Shown here: in pieces, positions 9,117 to 20,260 of the stretch
Numbering within the stretch: position 1 is the first letter of the stretch
Layout: each line of letters begins with the position of its first letter
Assembly: GCF_020510425.1 (NCBI RefSeq)
Contig: NZ_JAHBAH010000001.1
Coordinates: forward strand, 2,957,001 to 3,021,000
DNA length: 64,000 nt
Direction: 5' to 3'
From: Quatrionicoccus australiensis
GTDB taxonomy: Bacteria; Pseudomonadota; Gammaproteobacteria; Burkholderiales; Rhodocyclaceae
The notes under the pieces: model-generated
Told to the model about the DNA's origin: nothing
What the model saw: only the letters and a program-made list of their open reading frames with translations
Database searches by the model: none
Program-made: the position numbers and the translations under genes

Positions 9117-10125
9117 TTTTTTCTCCCATCGCCGGTTCTCCGGGCGGTGCGTCGGGCAATGCAGCGATGAATCGCTCGACTTTCAGTGCGTATTGGCCAT
9201 TGAGTTGGCCATAGGTGCATTCCATCAGAGGGACGTTGTCGACCAGCGCCTGAATTTTGTCCGGAATGTGGAGTGGAACGACATCGCCCACTTTCAGGTT
9301 CAGAATCTGTCCCAGCGTGATTTTTCCGCCGCCCAGATGGGCAACGATTTCAACTTCAGCGCCTTGCAACTGCTTGCGCAAGGTGCCGATCCAGCGTTTG
9401 TCAGTCGATAGCTGATCGCTCTGCATGGTGCTGTACAGCAGGTCGCGAATCGGTTCCAGCATCGAGTACGGGAAGCAGATGTGCATGTCGGCCGTGGCGC
9501 CGCCAAATTCAAGAGTGAAAGTCGTCGAAACGACGATTTCCGATGGCGTGGCGATGTTGGCAAACTGCGAGTTCATTTCCGAACGGATGTATTCGAAAGT
9601 GATGTTGTGTACCGGCTTCCAGGATTTCTCATATTCGGTGAACACGACGGTGAGCAGGCCCTGAATGATGCGCTGCTCGGTGGGCGTGAAGTCGCGTCCC
9701 TCGACCCGGGTATGGAAACGGCCATCGCCACCGAACATGTTGTCGACCACCAGAAAGACCAGGTTGGGGTCGAAAACAAAAAGCGCCGTTCCGCGCAGAG
9801 GCTTGGCGATGACCAGGTTCAGATTGGTTGGTACGACCAGATTGCGGATGAACTCGCTGTATTTCTGCACCCGGATCGGCCCGACCGAAATCTCTGCATT
9901 CCGGTGCATGTAGTTGAACAGGCCAATCCGCAAATATCGGGCAAAACGCTCATTGACCAGTTCCAGCGTCGGCATGCGCCCACGGACGATGCGTTCCTGG
10001 GTGCCAAGATTGTACGAGCGTATGCTGCCGCCATCGCCCTCGGCTGCTTCGGGCTCGTCGGATTCCCCGGTGACGCCCTTGAGTAGGGCGTCAACCTCGT
10101 CCTGGGAGAGAAAATCGCCCGCCAT
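9109..10125 (-). CDS. fliM: FliM, flagellar motor switch protein
   Basis: A 338-aa C-ring protein. The N-terminal FLSQDEVDALLKG peptide is the CheY-phosphate docking motif. The middle domain has the GGDGRFHTRVEGRDFTPTE loop, and the C-terminal SpoA domain pairs with FliN. CheY-P binding here reverses rotation. It starts 6 bp after fliL and overlaps fliN. Confidence 0.96.
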   Translation of the reverse strand: MAGDFLSQDEVDALLKGVTGESDEPEAAEGDGGSIRSYNLGTQERIVRGRMPTLELVNERFARYLRIGLFNYMHRNAEISVGPIRVQKYSEFIRNLVVPTNLNLVIAKPLRGTALFVFDPNLVFLVVDNMFGGDGRFHTRVEGRDFTPTEQRIIQGLLTVVFTEYEKSWKPVHNITFEYIRSEMNSQFANIATPSEIVVSTTFTLEFGGATADMHICFPYSMLEPIRDLLYSTMQSDQLSTDKRWIGTLRKQLQGAEVEIVAHLGGGKITLGQILNLKVGDVVPLHIPDKIQALVDNVPLMECTYGQLNGQYALKVERFIAALPDAPPGEPAMGEKNG

Positions 10126-10131
10126 GACTCC

Positions 10132-10704
10132 TTACTGGATGATAAAGGAGGTGAACAAAACCGACTTGGCCGGGCCTTCTGGCATGACCAGCTCGCCCTT
10201 CCTGTTTTTCTTCGGTGGCTCAATCACCGAATTGATTTCGTCTTTCAGAGCCTCGGCCAGATGTTCCTTGCCTTCTTTCGACAAGAGTTCCGAAGATTTC
10301 TTCGACGACAGCAACAAGGTGATGTTGTTGCGAATTTTCGGCATTTGCGCCTTGAGCACCGGTTCGGACAACGGGTCTTCAAGCTCGAGCGACAAGACAA
10401 CCTGCAAATACTGATCACTGCCTGCCGTTTCAGGGATCAGATTGACGGTGAACGGCTCCAGATTGACGAAAACCGGTGGCAACTCATGGCCATCTTTTTT
10501 CTTTTCCTTTTTTGCCGGCTTTTCGGTCTCTTCCGCCGTTTCTTCGTCGTCCGGGTTGTCGCTCTTCTTGAGCAGCATGAAGGCCGCGCCTCCACCGCCG
10601 AGTACGAGCAGGAGCACGACGGCCAGAATGATGATCAACAGTTTCTTGCTTTTTTTCTTGGGGGCTTCTGCCCCTTCTTCAACTGGCTTGGCATCTTTGG
10701 CCAT
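10132..10704 (-). CDS. fliL: FliL, basal body-associated stator regulator
   Basis: A 190-aa bitopic inner-membrane protein: a short cytoplasmic Lys-rich tail, one membrane helix (about residues 22-47), an acidic/basic charged linker (EEETAEETEK-like then KKEKKK), and a periplasmic FliL domain with FVNLEPFTVNL. FliL interacts with MotAB stators. It lies 30 bp after fliK. Confidence 0.94.
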   Translation of the reverse strand: MAKDAKPVEEGAEAPKKKSKKLLIIILAVVLLLVLGGGGAAFMLLKKSDNPDDEETAEETEKPAKKEKKKDGHELPPVFVNLEPFTVNLIPETAGSDQYLQVVLSLELEDPLSEPVLKAQMPKIRNNITLLLSSKKSSELLSKEGKEHLAEALKDEINSVIEPPKKNRKGELVMPEGPAKSVLFTSFIIQ

Positions 10705-10734
10705 ATGTTTCCTCTTTTGTTACGCTGTGGTCGC

Positions 10735-11781
10735 TCAGGCGAACAGATCAACCATGCCCCTGCCGCGCTGGACCGGGGTGCTGACCGTGCTATCCACGGT
10801 ATTTCCGATGCCCGGAAGTATAGCGTTTTCGCCCGTCGAACGGTTCCCGTTCGCTGACTGGAACGGTGCTTCGCGGTTTTGTTGGGCCATGTTGGCACCA
10901 ACATCAGCCTGGCCAAGATTGATTCCCGCGCCGGCCAGCATCTCTTTCAGCTGCGACAACGAGCTTTCAATTGCCTGGCGTACCTCGGCGTGAGGGGAAG
11001 CAAAAATTGCGGAAGCCTGGTCGCCGTTTATCTGCAGGGTGATTTGCACTGGACCCAACTGCGGCGGGTTGATATTGATTTGGGCCGTTTGTTGGTCATT
11101 TTTTGCCAGCCAGACGATTTTCTCGCTGAAATTGTTAGACCAGTTGTCGGCATGCAACGGGGTGCTGACTTCAGTGCTGACACTTTGTGCTTGAGTCGCC
11201 TGTTTTTGTTGGGCTGCAGCTGTTCCGGCTGCAAGAACGGCAGACGTGTCTTGTGATGCAGGGGCCTGGGCGAGTGTCTCGGCGGCAATATTTGCCGCTG
11301 TACCCTGGTCTGTCTGGGCTTTTAATTTGAGGGCGGCGGCAAAATCATCCTGATATGCACTCTGGCTTTGAAGAGGACTGTTGGCTCGTGCCTCTTGTTC
11401 CTTGGAGAGTATGGCGAGCTTGTCACCGGAGGCATTGCTGGCTTCCTGGCCGAATCCCGTGATGGCCGCTGTGTCCGATGCGCCGGGTGACAGGGAGTTT
11501 GTCGTCGCCGGTATGGACTGGGCAGGAATGGCCATGAATAGCGCAAGGGCTGGGTCTGTTGCGATCAGGTCCGATGTGGTCTTGTTCTCGGTTCCTGCCT
11601 CTTCTTCTTTTGCAGCAGAGCCGGAAGATAAGGTGCTGGCCAGGGATGCGGCATTGCCAATCTGCCCGGAAAGCAAGGCGGCGAATCCGGCTGGCAGTCC
11701 GTCGCTCGGTAGTGAGGCAGCCAGCGTCGGGCTGCTTGCAGCGGTCGACGTGCTGGAAGTGGAGATAATCGTGATTCCCAT
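10735..11781 (-). CDS. fliK: FliK, hook-length control protein
   Basis: A 348-aa protein with a Ser/Ala/Gln-rich, low-complexity ruler region and a C-terminal substrate-specificity domain (QININPPQLGPVQITLQINGD, then LKEMLAGAGINLGQADV). The frame extends 52 codons further upstream, but ATG 11781 has AGAAGG upstream and follows fliJ by 58 bp. FliK sets hook length and switches FlhB from rod/hook to filament export. A second FliK-like gene lies at 21942-23060. Confidence 0.92.
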   Translation of the reverse strand: MGITIISTSSTSTAASSPTLAASLPSDGLPAGFAALLSGQIGNAASLASTLSSGSAAKEEEAGTENKTTSDLIATDPALALFMAIPAQSIPATTNSLSPGASDTAAITGFGQEASNASGDKLAILSKEQEARANSPLQSQSAYQDDFAAALKLKAQTDQGTAANIAAETLAQAPASQDTSAVLAAGTAAAQQKQATQAQSVSTEVSTPLHADNWSNNFSEKIVWLAKNDQQTAQININPPQLGPVQITLQINGDQASAIFASPHAEVRQAIESSLSQLKEMLAGAGINLGQADVGANMAQQNREAPFQSANGNRSTGENAILPGIGNTVDSTVSTPVQRGRGMVDLFA

Positions 11782-11839
11782 CGTGAACCTTCTTCGGGCG
11801 TTGATTTGCCTGGATATCAGCAAATAGCATGCCTGATGC

Positions 11840-12292
11840 TTAGGCGTCGGGATTCTCCGGTATGCTGTATTTGCGGGATGAAAACTCATCCTGCAGTTTT
11901 TGTTCCTGTTTTCCTTCCCGATAGCGTTCGCGCGCATCGTGGCGCAGGGATAGGGTGTCGATTGCCTTGAGCTGCTTGTTCTGGTTCTTCCAATGCTCCT
12001 GGCCTGCCTTGGTGCTGTTTTCCGAATCGACCACCGTCAGGCGTTGCTGTTCGATGGCTTGGTCAATTCGGGCGAGGAAGTCCTGATAATTATGCAGGAC
12101 GAGACGAGTGATACCTTGCGCTGTCGCTTCGCTCATCCGTTGAGCGTATTCAGCCCGGTATTCTTCGAGCATCTGCAGGCGGCTGCGCTGATTCTGCTCA
12201 GCTGCGATCAGTTGACCGAGCTTGCGGGTGGCTTCGTCGGTCCGGGTCTGCATGACCTCGAGCAGTGGTTGCAGGGAAAAGGGCTGAGCCAT
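11840..12292 (-). CDS. fliJ: FliJ, export ATPase stalk/chaperone escort protein
   Basis: A 150-aa, highly charged, coiled-coil protein with no membrane segment. Position directly after fliI and the LEEYRAEYAQRM and VVDSENS-type helices fit FliJ. It inserts as the stalk in the FliI hexamer and recycles export chaperones. It is 6 bp downstream of fliI. Confidence 0.9.
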   Translation of the reverse strand: MAQPFSLQPLLEVMQTRTDEATRKLGQLIAAEQNQRSRLQMLEEYRAEYAQRMSEATAQGITRLVLHNYQDFLARIDQAIEQQRLTVVDSENSTKAGQEHWKNQNKQLKAIDTLSLRHDARERYREGKQEQKLQDEFSSRKYSIPENPDA

Positions 12293-12298
12293 GTTTTA

Positions 12299-13708
12299 TC
12301 AGAACAGGGTGGCCAATGCGGCCGTGCTGGCGGCAAAGTCGGACTGTTCGTTGAGCCGTTGCTGCAGGAAGTGTTCCATCTTCGGATAGATGGCAATCGC
12401 CTGGTCGAGTACCGGGTCGGAGCCCGGCGCATAGGCGCCAACCGAAATCAGGTCGCGGGAGCGCTGATAACGGGCAAAAAGCACCTTGAACCGCCGTATC
12501 TGATCGAGGTGTGCCGGCTCGATCAGGTTGACCATCGCCCGGCTGATCGATTGTTCGATGTCGATGGCCGGGTAATGGCCTGCATCGGCGAGTGTTCGTG
12601 AGAGCACGATGTGGCCATCGAGAATGGCACGGGCCGAGTCGGCAATCGGGTCCTGTTGGTCATCGCCTTCGGCGAGTACCGTGTAGAAGGCCGTAATCGA
12701 ACCACCGCCTTCCGGACCGTTGCCGGCGCGTTCGACAAGCTGAGGCAAGCGGGCGAAAACCGAAGGCGGATAACCGCGGGTTGCCGGTGGTTCACCGATG
12801 GCCAGGGCGATTTCACGCTGCGCCATGGCGTAGCGGGTTAACGAATCCATGATGAGCAGGACCTGCTTGCCCTGGTCGCGGAAATATTCTGCAATGGTGG
12901 TGGCGTAGGCGGCCCCCTGCAGGCGCATCAGCGGGCCGGTATCGGCCGGTGCGGCGACGACGACGGCGCGGCGCATGCCTTCTTCACCAAGAATCTGCTC
13001 GATGAATTCCTTGACCTCGCGGCCGCGCTCGCCGATCAGTCCGACGACGATGACTTCGGCTTCGGTGTAGCGGGCCATCATGCCGAGCAGCACTGACTTG
13101 CCGACGCCGGAGCCGGCAAACAAGCCCATGCGTTGGCCGCGTCCAACGGTCAACAGCGCGTTGATGGCACGAATGCCGACGTCGAGCGGTTGGTGGATCG
13201 CCGCGCGCGACATCGGGTTGACCGGCCGGCTTTGCAACGAACGCGATTGCGCCGTACTGAGATGCCCCTTGCTGTCGAGGGGGCGTCCTACACCGTCGAC
13301 GACGCGTCCAAGTAGTTCATCGCCGACCGGAACCTGCTTGGCGCGGTCGATGGCACGACGCCGGAAGGGGGGCGGGCCATCGATACGCGGCGGCGTGGTC
13401 GGCGTTTCGAAGGCGACAACCTTGCAGCCGGGGGCCAGCCCATAGACATCATCTGATGGCATCAGGTAAAGCTTTTCGCCGGCAAAGCCGACCACCTCGG
13501 CTTCGACCGGCGCGCCACCCTGCGGGTAGATGCGGCAGGAGCTGCCGAGCGGCAGCTTCAGTCCGGCGGCCTCCATGACCAGGCCATTGATCCGGGTCAG
13601 GTGCCCGACTGGCCATAGTGGCTGGGCATTCGCGGCGGCAAGCCTGCAGTTGTCGAGAAAGGTTTGCCAGCGACCGGTGTGATCCGGAGGTGTCACTGGT
13701 TTAGCCAT
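12299..13708 (-). CDS. fliI: FliI, flagellum-specific export ATPase
   Basis: A 469-aa F1-beta-like ATPase that energises flagellar export with FliH and FliJ. Walker A is GSGVGKS at residues 199-205, Walker B is [16 protein letters not shown], and the family motif [14 protein letters not shown] follows. Its start overlaps the fliH stop by 16 bp. Length is slightly above the usual ~440-460 aa. Confidence 0.97.
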   Translation of the reverse strand: MAKPVTPPDHTGRWQTFLDNCRLAAANAQPLWPVGHLTRINGLVMEAAGLKLPLGSSCRIYPQGGAPVEAEVVGFAGEKLYLMPSDDVYGLAPGCKVVAFETPTTPPRIDGPPPFRRRAIDRAKQVPVGDELLGRVVDGVGRPLDSKGHLSTAQSRSLQSRPVNPMSRAAIHQPLDVGIRAINALLTVGRGQRMGLFAGSGVGKSVLLGMMARYTEAEVIVVGLIGERGREVKEFIEQILGEEGMRRAVVVAAPADTGPLMRLQGAAYATTIAEYFRDQGKQVLLIMDSLTRYAMAQREIALAIGEPPATRGYPPSVFARLPQLVERAGNGPEGGGSITAFYTVLAEGDDQQDPIADSARAILDGHIVLSRTLADAGHYPAIDIEQSISRAMVNLIEPAHLDQIRRFKVLFARYQRSRDLISVGAYAPGSDPVLDQAIAIYPKMEHFLQQRLNEQSDFAASTAALATLF

Positions 13709-14388
13709 GCTGTAGGTTCGGTGCCAATGGCTTCGAGAACGCGCTTCCAGCGTGTTTCTATGGTGGCGTCCACCTCGCTGGTGCCGGCTCGAACCAGGCA
13801 GCCGCCCGGGCTGATTTCGCTATCGTCGATGATCTGTGTGCCGCTCTGCTGAAACTGCTCGCCGAGTTGGGCGCGGACACGTATCGCGTCAGCTGGGTTA
13901 AGGCGCAGGGTCAAGTGGCTGTGCTGCAAGGGAAGTGCCGCGATTGCCTGGCGGATGATCGGGAGCAGGATGTCTTCCTTGACGGCAAGACTGCCGGAAA
14001 TCATCTGGCTGGCAATTTCGGTGGCCAGTGCGAGTAAGTTTTCGGCAACGCTCTGGTCCAGTTCGTCCAGCGCATGCTGGAACCCGTCAGCCAGCGTTCT
14101 GAGATTCTCAATTTCAGCCTCTGCTGCCGCACGACTGCTTTCTTCAGCGGCGAGTCGTCCTTCTTCATAGCCGGCCTGGTAGCCAGCGGCACGCGTTTCT
14201 TCGTGGAGGCGCTCAAGCTCTTCCGCGGTTGGCAGGTGGAAGGCTTGATCGACTTCCTCGCTGCTCTCCTCGACCGGCGGCGGAGGCGGTGGTGCTGCCG
14301 GTGCGACGACGGGCTTGGGCGGATCAAATGAATTGACCTGCCAGCGCTGAAAGCCGCCCAGTTTTTCTTTGGGGATGATTTCGGACAT
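13693..14388 (-). CDS. fliH: FliH, regulator of the export ATPase
   Basis: A 231-aa protein with a Pro-rich N terminus ([12 protein letters not shown]), a central helix with repeated charged residues (residues about 60-125) and a C-terminal FliI-binding domain ([12 protein letters not shown], then [20 protein letters not shown]). FliH anchors FliI to the C ring through FliN. It starts 12 bp after fliG. Confidence 0.92.
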   Translation of the reverse strand: MSEIIPKEKLGGFQRWQVNSFDPPKPVVAPAAPPPPPPVEESSEEVDQAFHLPTAEELERLHEETRAAGYQAGYEEGRLAAEESSRAAAEAEIENLRTLADGFQHALDELDQSVAENLLALATEIASQMISGSLAVKEDILLPIIRQAIAALPLQHSHLTLRLNPADAIRVRAQLGEQFQQSGTQIIDDSEISPGGCLVRAGTSEVDATIETRWKRVLEAIGTEPTAWLNQ

Positions 14389-14400
14389 GGCTTAAGGTCG

Positions 14401-15402
14401 TCAGACCATCTGTTCCCCACCTGCGCCACCGAGGACGATCTGTCCTTCGTCGGCGAGGCGGCGAACCACCTTGAGGATTTCCTTCTGTTCGGCTTCGACC
14501 TCGGAAAGGCGAACCGGGCCTTTCGACTCCAGGTCTTCGCGCATCATCTCGGCAGCGCGTTGCGACATGTTCTTGAAAATCTTCTCGCGCAGATCCGGCG
14601 AGGCGCCCTTCAGGGCCAGGATCAGCGAGTCGGATTGAACCTCGCGCAGGATGAGCTGGATCGAACGGTCGTCGATGTCCATCAGATTTTCGAAAACGAA
14701 CATTTCGTCGAGGATCTTCTGGGCCAGGTCGGGGTCGTATTCGCGGATCGCATCGACGACAGAGGTCTCGTTGGCCGTGCCGATGAAATTGAGGATCTCG
14801 GCAACCGTGCGCACGCCGCCCATCGCGGTGTGCTTGACGCTGGCCGAGCCGGACAAGATGCGCATCATCGCTTCGTTCAGTTCGCGCAGGGCGGCCGGCT
14901 GGATGCCTTCCAGCGTGGCAATCCGCAGCACTACGTCGTTGCGCAGGCGCTCGGTGAAATGGTTGAGGATTTCACTGGCGTGGTCGTGCTCGAGGTGAAC
15001 GAGGATGGTGGCGATGATCTGCGGGTGTTCGTTCTTGATCAGGTCGGCGACGGTTGGCGCATCCATCCATTTCAGGCCTTCGATGCCGGAAGTTTCGCCA
15101 CCCTGCAGGATGCGCGAAATCAGGTTGGAAGCCTTGTCGTCGCCCAGTGCCTTGGTCAGTACAGAGCGGATGTAATTGTCGGTATCGACGTGAACGGCAG
15201 CGCTTTCCTCGGCGACCTTGTGGAACTCGTCGAGGACGGCCTCGACCTTGGCGCGCGGCACGGATTTGAGTGCGGCCATGGCGTGACCGAGCTTCTGTAC
15301 TTCGCGCGGACCGAGGTGCTTGAGGACCTCCGCTGCATGGTCCTCACCCAGTGCAATGAGCAGGGTGGCGCTGTTTTCCAGGCCTTCTTCAGGGCTAGCC
15401 AT
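14401..15402 (-). CDS. fliG: FliG, flagellar motor switch protein
   Basis: A 333-aa rotor protein. The N-terminal domain binds FliF, the middle has the EHPQIIATILVHL motif that contacts FliM, and the C-terminal domain (FENLMDIDDRSIQLILREV) carries the charged residues that meet the stator. ATG 15402 is preferred over GTG 15408; both overlap the fliF stop. Length is typical. Confidence 0.96.
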   Translation of the reverse strand: MASPEEGLENSATLLIALGEDHAAEVLKHLGPREVQKLGHAMAALKSVPRAKVEAVLDEFHKVAEESAAVHVDTDNYIRSVLTKALGDDKASNLISRILQGGETSGIEGLKWMDAPTVADLIKNEHPQIIATILVHLEHDHASEILNHFTERLRNDVVLRIATLEGIQPAALRELNEAMMRILSGSASVKHTAMGGVRTVAEILNFIGTANETSVVDAIREYDPDLAQKILDEMFVFENLMDIDDRSIQLILREVQSDSLILALKGASPDLREKIFKNMSQRAAEMMREDLESKGPVRLSEVEAEQKEILKVVRRLADEGQIVLGGAGGEQMV

Positions 15403-17134
15403 TGGCACCCATCCAGTCTTTCATGATGTTGGCGACAGCCTTCGGATCGGCCTGGGCAAAGTCTCTTGCCTTCTGGACCTTGGCGGCATAGTGGTCGATC
15501 TTGACATGGTCTTCGCCCTCTTCGCCTTCGATTGCGATGTGGCCGACCGCGCCGGCCACGCCTTCGGCCGAGGTGCCTTCTTCCGAGCCCGGAGGCGGCG
15601 GGAACATGACCTTCATCGAGGGCTGGATAACCTTGAAATAGAGGAAGGCAATGATGCCGGCCAGCAACAGGTATTTGACGATGTCCTTGATGTAGGAAAT
15701 GTTCTCCGGATCCTTCCAGATCGGCAGTTCCGTTTCCGTCTTTTCGCTGGAAGTGAATGGCGAATTGGCAATCGACAGCGTGTCGCCACGCTCCTTGGAG
15801 AAGCCCATGGCTTCGCGGACCAGATCATTGATCTGCTTCATTTCGGCTTCCGGCAAGGCCTTGGTGATCGGTTTGCCATCCTTGCCAAGATCCTTGCGGT
15901 GATTGACGACCACGGCAGCCGACAGGCGACGGATATTGCCGATGGCCTGCTTGGTGTAACGCACGGTCTTATCGACTTCGTAATTGATCGTCGCGTTCTT
16001 GCTGGTGTTGATCGGCTGTCCGGCAGCATTGAGCGGAGCCGTCACGCCGGCGGCCTCGACCTTGCCCTGGATTTCGCCTGGTTTTGCCGGTTGACCGGTT
16101 GGGGCGCCAGGTGCGGGTTGGGTCACCGGCGCGGTCGCCGGTACCGGCGGCTGGTTGCTGAGGGCGCCCGGAACGCCGCCGGACGCCTGGTTGACGCTCG
16201 CGGTTTCGTTGTTTTGCTGGCTGCGGATGCTGGTGTTTTCCGGCGTGTTGTTCGGACGGTAGCTCTCTGCCGTTTGTTCGGTCTGCGAAAAGTCGACATC
16301 CGCGGCGACTTGCACCTTGTAGTTCTCGCTGCCCAGCACCGGCTTCAGGATTTCATCGATACGCTTGATGATGCTGTCTTCGACTTCGCGCACGTACTTG
16401 ATCTGGGCCGGGTCGAGGCCGGCTTCGGTCAACTTGCTCTTGAGCTGCGAAAGCAGGCTTCCGTCCTGATCGATGACGGTGACGTTCGCGTTGGGCAGTT
16501 GCGGCACGCTGGAGGAAATCAGGTGGGTAATGCCGGCAATCTGGCCATTGTCGAGCGTGCGGCCGGGGTAGAGATTAAGCAGCACCGAAGCCGTCGGCTT
16601 CTGTTCTTCCCGCACGAAGACCGAAGGCTTGGGGATGGCCAGATGCACGCGTGCCGCCTGCACTGCGCTGATCGACTGGATGGTGCGCGCCAGTTCGCCT
16701 TCCAGACCACGCTGGTAATTGACCTGCTCGGCAAACTGGCTGGTGCCGAACTTCTGGTTTTCCATCAACTCGAAGCCGACCATGCCGCCGCGCGGCAGGC
16801 CTTGCGTCGCAAGCTTGAGGCGAATTTCATGGACCCGGTCAGCGGAAACGAGCAGGGAGCCGCTTTCGTTGAACTTGTGGGGAATATTCTGCTGTTCGAG
16901 GATGGCAACGATGGCGCCGCCATCTTTTTCGTTCAGGTTGGAGAACAGCACTTTCCAGTCGGGCTGGCGGCTCCACAGGATGCTGCCGACAATCACCGCA
17001 ACAATGGCCGCGATGGCGACCATGAAAATGATCTTCTGCTGGTTGCCGAGCCGGTTGAAAGCCTCGCGCAGGCGTTCCGCCGGGTTGCCTTCCGGTGCGG
17101 TTCCTGCCGTCGTTTCAGTCGTTGCTGCCATCAA
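15395..17134 (-). CDS. fliF: FliF, flagellar MS-ring protein
   Basis: A 579-aa membrane protein that forms the MS ring, the platform for the whole basal body. It has membrane helices near residues 34-54 and 485-510, ring-building domains with AARVHLAIPKPSVFVR, and a Pro/Ala-rich linker around residues 330-370. The C-terminal cytoplasmic tail binds FliG. It is the first gene of the 10.7-kb leftward operon fliF-fliR. Two adjacent ATGs (17134, 17131) could both start. Confidence 0.96.
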   Translation of the reverse strand: MMAATTETTAGTAPEGNPAERLREAFNRLGNQQKIIFMVAIAAIVAVIVGSILWSRQPDWKVLFSNLNEKDGGAIVAILEQQNIPHKFNESGSLLVSADRVHEIRLKLATQGLPRGGMVGFELMENQKFGTSQFAEQVNYQRGLEGELARTIQSISAVQAARVHLAIPKPSVFVREEQKPTASVLLNLYPGRTLDNGQIAGITHLISSSVPQLPNANVTVIDQDGSLLSQLKSKLTEAGLDPAQIKYVREVEDSIIKRIDEILKPVLGSENYKVQVAADVDFSQTEQTAESYRPNNTPENTSIRSQQNNETASVNQASGGVPGALSNQPPVPATAPVTQPAPGAPTGQPAKPGEIQGKVEAAGVTAPLNAAGQPINTSKNATINYEVDKTVRYTKQAIGNIRRLSAAVVVNHRKDLGKDGKPITKALPEAEMKQINDLVREAMGFSKERGDTLSIANSPFTSSEKTETELPIWKDPENISYIKDIVKYLLLAGIIAFLYFKVIQPSMKVMFPPPPGSEEGTSAEGVAGAVGHIAIEGEEGEDHVKIDHYAAKVQKARDFAQADPKAVANIMKDWMGANG

Positions 17135-17166
17135 TGCCCGGGTAAAATTCTTGGAAACAGAAGAAG

Positions 17167-17183
17167 AATCAATTGAGAAGCCA
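17167..17183 (-). promoter_or_regulatory. weak sigma-54-like box upstream of fliF
   Basis: On the minus strand TTGGC (17183-17179) is followed at -24/-12 spacing by TTGAT (17171-17167). The -12 GC dinucleotide is GA here, so the match is incomplete. It lies 33 bp before fliF, whose operon is usually activated by an FlrC/FleQ-type regulator. Treat as a candidate only. Confidence 0.3.
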
Positions 17184-17200
17184 AATTATCCTAGAAATAT
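17172..17200 (+). promoter_or_regulatory. candidate sigma-70 promoter for flrB-flrC
   Basis: TTGAGA (17172-17177), a 17-bp spacer and AATATT (17195-17200) lie 40 bp before the histidine kinase start in the 106-bp divergent gap between fliF and flrB. The -35 matches 5/6, the -10 4/6. Confidence 0.4.
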
Positions 17201-17240
17201 TCTACTATTACCCGCGCAGAATTCCCCCAAAACTTTTTTG

Positions 17241-18429
17241 ATGTCTACTTCTCAAACTCCCCCCATTCCTCTCGATTCCGACGCCAAAGCCGCTGAGTTG
17301 CAACGGGCTTTCGCCATGTTCAATCAGGTTTCGGCCGAATTGACCCAGGCTTATGAGGCTTTGCAGGGGCGGGTCGCATCGTTGACCGAAGAGCTGGCGA
17401 TTGCCAATGGGGAGTTGCGCCGCCAGTACCAGGAAAAGGAGGCCCTTTCCGAACGCTTGTCCTCCTTGCTGGATGCCTTGCCGGCCGGGGTCGTCCTGCT
17501 CGATCAGCTGGCGATGGTCACCGCTTTCAATCCGGCGGCCATGACGATGTTCGGAAGTGACATGGTCGGGCGGCACTGGGGGGATGTGGTGCGCCAGCAT
17601 CTCGAACCAACCTTGACTGTCGGTGAGTGGTTGCTCGGTGAGGGGCGGGTTTCGATTGCGGAAAGTGTGCTGGCTTCGGCCGGTGGCAAGATCCTGCTGA
17701 TTCATGACGTGACCGCAGCGCACCGGATGAAAGCGGAGCTAGAGCGTAACCATCGTCTGGCAGCGATGGGGGAAATGGCCGCTTCGCTGGCGCATCAGTT
17801 GCGTACGCCGCTCGCCGCTGCCTTGCTGTACACCTCGAACCTCGGGCAGGCTGGTGTGCCTGACGAGGCGCGGGCGCGCTTTTCGGAAAAGGCGAGTGGT
17901 CAGCTACGGCGTTTGGAGCGACTGATTCAGGATGTTTTGCTCTTTGCCCGCGGCGAAAGTATTGGTCGCGATATCATCCCGGCCAGCGACTTGCTGCTTG
18001 AGGCTGCACAGACCGTTGAGCCATTGATGCGTGAGCATGGCCTGGAATTCGCTACGGTCGACGCCTGTGAAGGGGCAAAAATCGTTGGTAGCCGCAAGGC
18101 CTTGTTCGGTGGGCTGATCAATCTCCTGGAGAACGCCATGCAGGCGACACCGGCAGGCGGCAAAATTTGCCTGTCCGGCAAACGGAGCGGCGATTTGCTG
18201 GCGATTGGCGTGCGTGATAGTGGTCCAGGTATTGCGCGCGAAACGCAGGTTCGTATTTTTGAACCCTTTTTTACGACCAAGGGCCAGGGAACCGGGCTCG
18301 GCCTGGCGATTGCCCTTGGTGTGGCGCGTGCCCACGGTGGCACCATCGAGCTTTTTTCCGAGCCGGGTGATGGTGCCGAGTTTGTCATCAGTCTGCCGCT
18401 TGGGTCGGCAGAGAGCGGAATTGAGGAAA

Positions 18430-18437
<8 letters not shown>
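17241..18437 (+). CDS. flrB: FlrB/FleS-type sensor histidine kinase
   Basis: A 398-aa soluble kinase with no membrane helix. It has an N-terminal coiled coil (about 15-75), a PAS-like sensor domain (about 73-160), the phosphoacceptor box SLAHQLRTPL with His185, and a HATPase_c domain with ENAMQ (N box), DSGPG and GTGLGLAIA. FlrB/FleS kinases phosphorylate FlrC/FleR to start the sigma-54-dependent class III flagellar genes. The frame is open upstream across fliF antisense, but ATG 17241 gives a normal-length protein. It overlaps flrC by 8 bp. Confidence 0.92.
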
Positions 18438-19800
<1,363 letters not shown>

Positions 19801-19803
19801 GGC

Positions 19804-19820
19804 AGGCCCGGGAATTGCTT
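19804..19820 (+). promoter_or_regulatory. sigma-54 (-24/-12) promoter for fliE
   Basis: AGGCCCG-GGAA-TTGCTT matches the TGGCACG-N4-TTGCW consensus closely, with GG at 19805-19806 and GC at 19817-19818 (exact N10 spacing). It is 30 bp upstream of fliE and directly downstream of the FlrC gene, its expected activator. Confidence 0.75.
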
Positions 19821-19849
19821 GTAATAGCCCGTTGCTAGAGGAGTGAAGA

Positions 19850-20170
19850 ATGGATACCCAAGGGATTGAACAAATGTTGAGTGTGTTGCGGTCTACCGCG
19901 GCACAAGCTACCGGCAAAACGGCAGAAACTGCCGCCGCACCCGGTGCGCCCGACTTTGCCCAGGTTTTGAAAAGCTCCATCGACAAGGTGAATCAGACCC
20001 AGCAGCAGGCTGATCAGATGGGCGAGAAGCTTGCCTCCGGCGATACCAGCCAGAATCTGCACGAAGTCATGATTGCCTTGCAGACGGCGAGTGTTTCATT
20101 TCAGGAAATGGTGCAGGTTCGCAACAAGCTGGTTTCGGCCTATCAGGACGTGATGAACATGTCGGTCTGA
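19850..20170 (+). CDS. fliE: FliE, MS ring-rod junction protein
   Basis: A 106-aa small secreted protein at the base of the rod. The C-terminal half has the FliE signature VMIALQTASVSFQEMVQVRNKLVSAYQDVMNM, here split for reading as IALQTASVSFQ and RNKLVSAYQDVM. AGGAG precedes ATG 19850. It is monocistronic: a sigma-54 box lies upstream and an intrinsic terminator 58 bp downstream. It is separated from fliF, unlike the usual fliE-fliF order, by flrB and flrC. Confidence 0.95.
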   Translation: MDTQGIEQMLSVLRSTAAQATGKTAETAAAPGAPDFAQVLKSSIDKVNQTQQQADQMGEKLASGDTSQNLHEVMIALQTASVSFQEMVQVRNKLVSAYQDVMNMSV

Positions 20171-20227
20171 TGCATCGTTTGCCTGTTCGTCAGGCATGCG
20201 AAAGCCAATATGTGTCGAGTGTTGATC

Positions 20228-20256
20228 GGGGTCGGGAAACCGGCCCCGTTTGTTTT
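20228..20256 (+). terminator. intrinsic terminator after fliE
   Basis: GGGGTCGG (20228-20235), a GAAA tetraloop and CCGGCCCC (20240-20247) form an 8-bp stem (one G-T pair) followed by GTTTGTTTT. It ends rightward transcription of fliE just before the convergent gene at 20261. Confidence 0.85.
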
Positions 20257-20260
20257 GCGG

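Noticed and set aside
15320..17176. Large + strand ORF across fliG/fliF (618 aa)
   Set aside because: Antisense shadow of fliG and fliF; the minus-strand proteins are clear family members and the + translation is low-complexity Asp/Gly/Arg-rich.
16719..17240. 174-aa N-terminal extension of flrB
   Set aside because: Lies over fliF coding on the other strand; ATG 17241 gives the expected kinase length and start.
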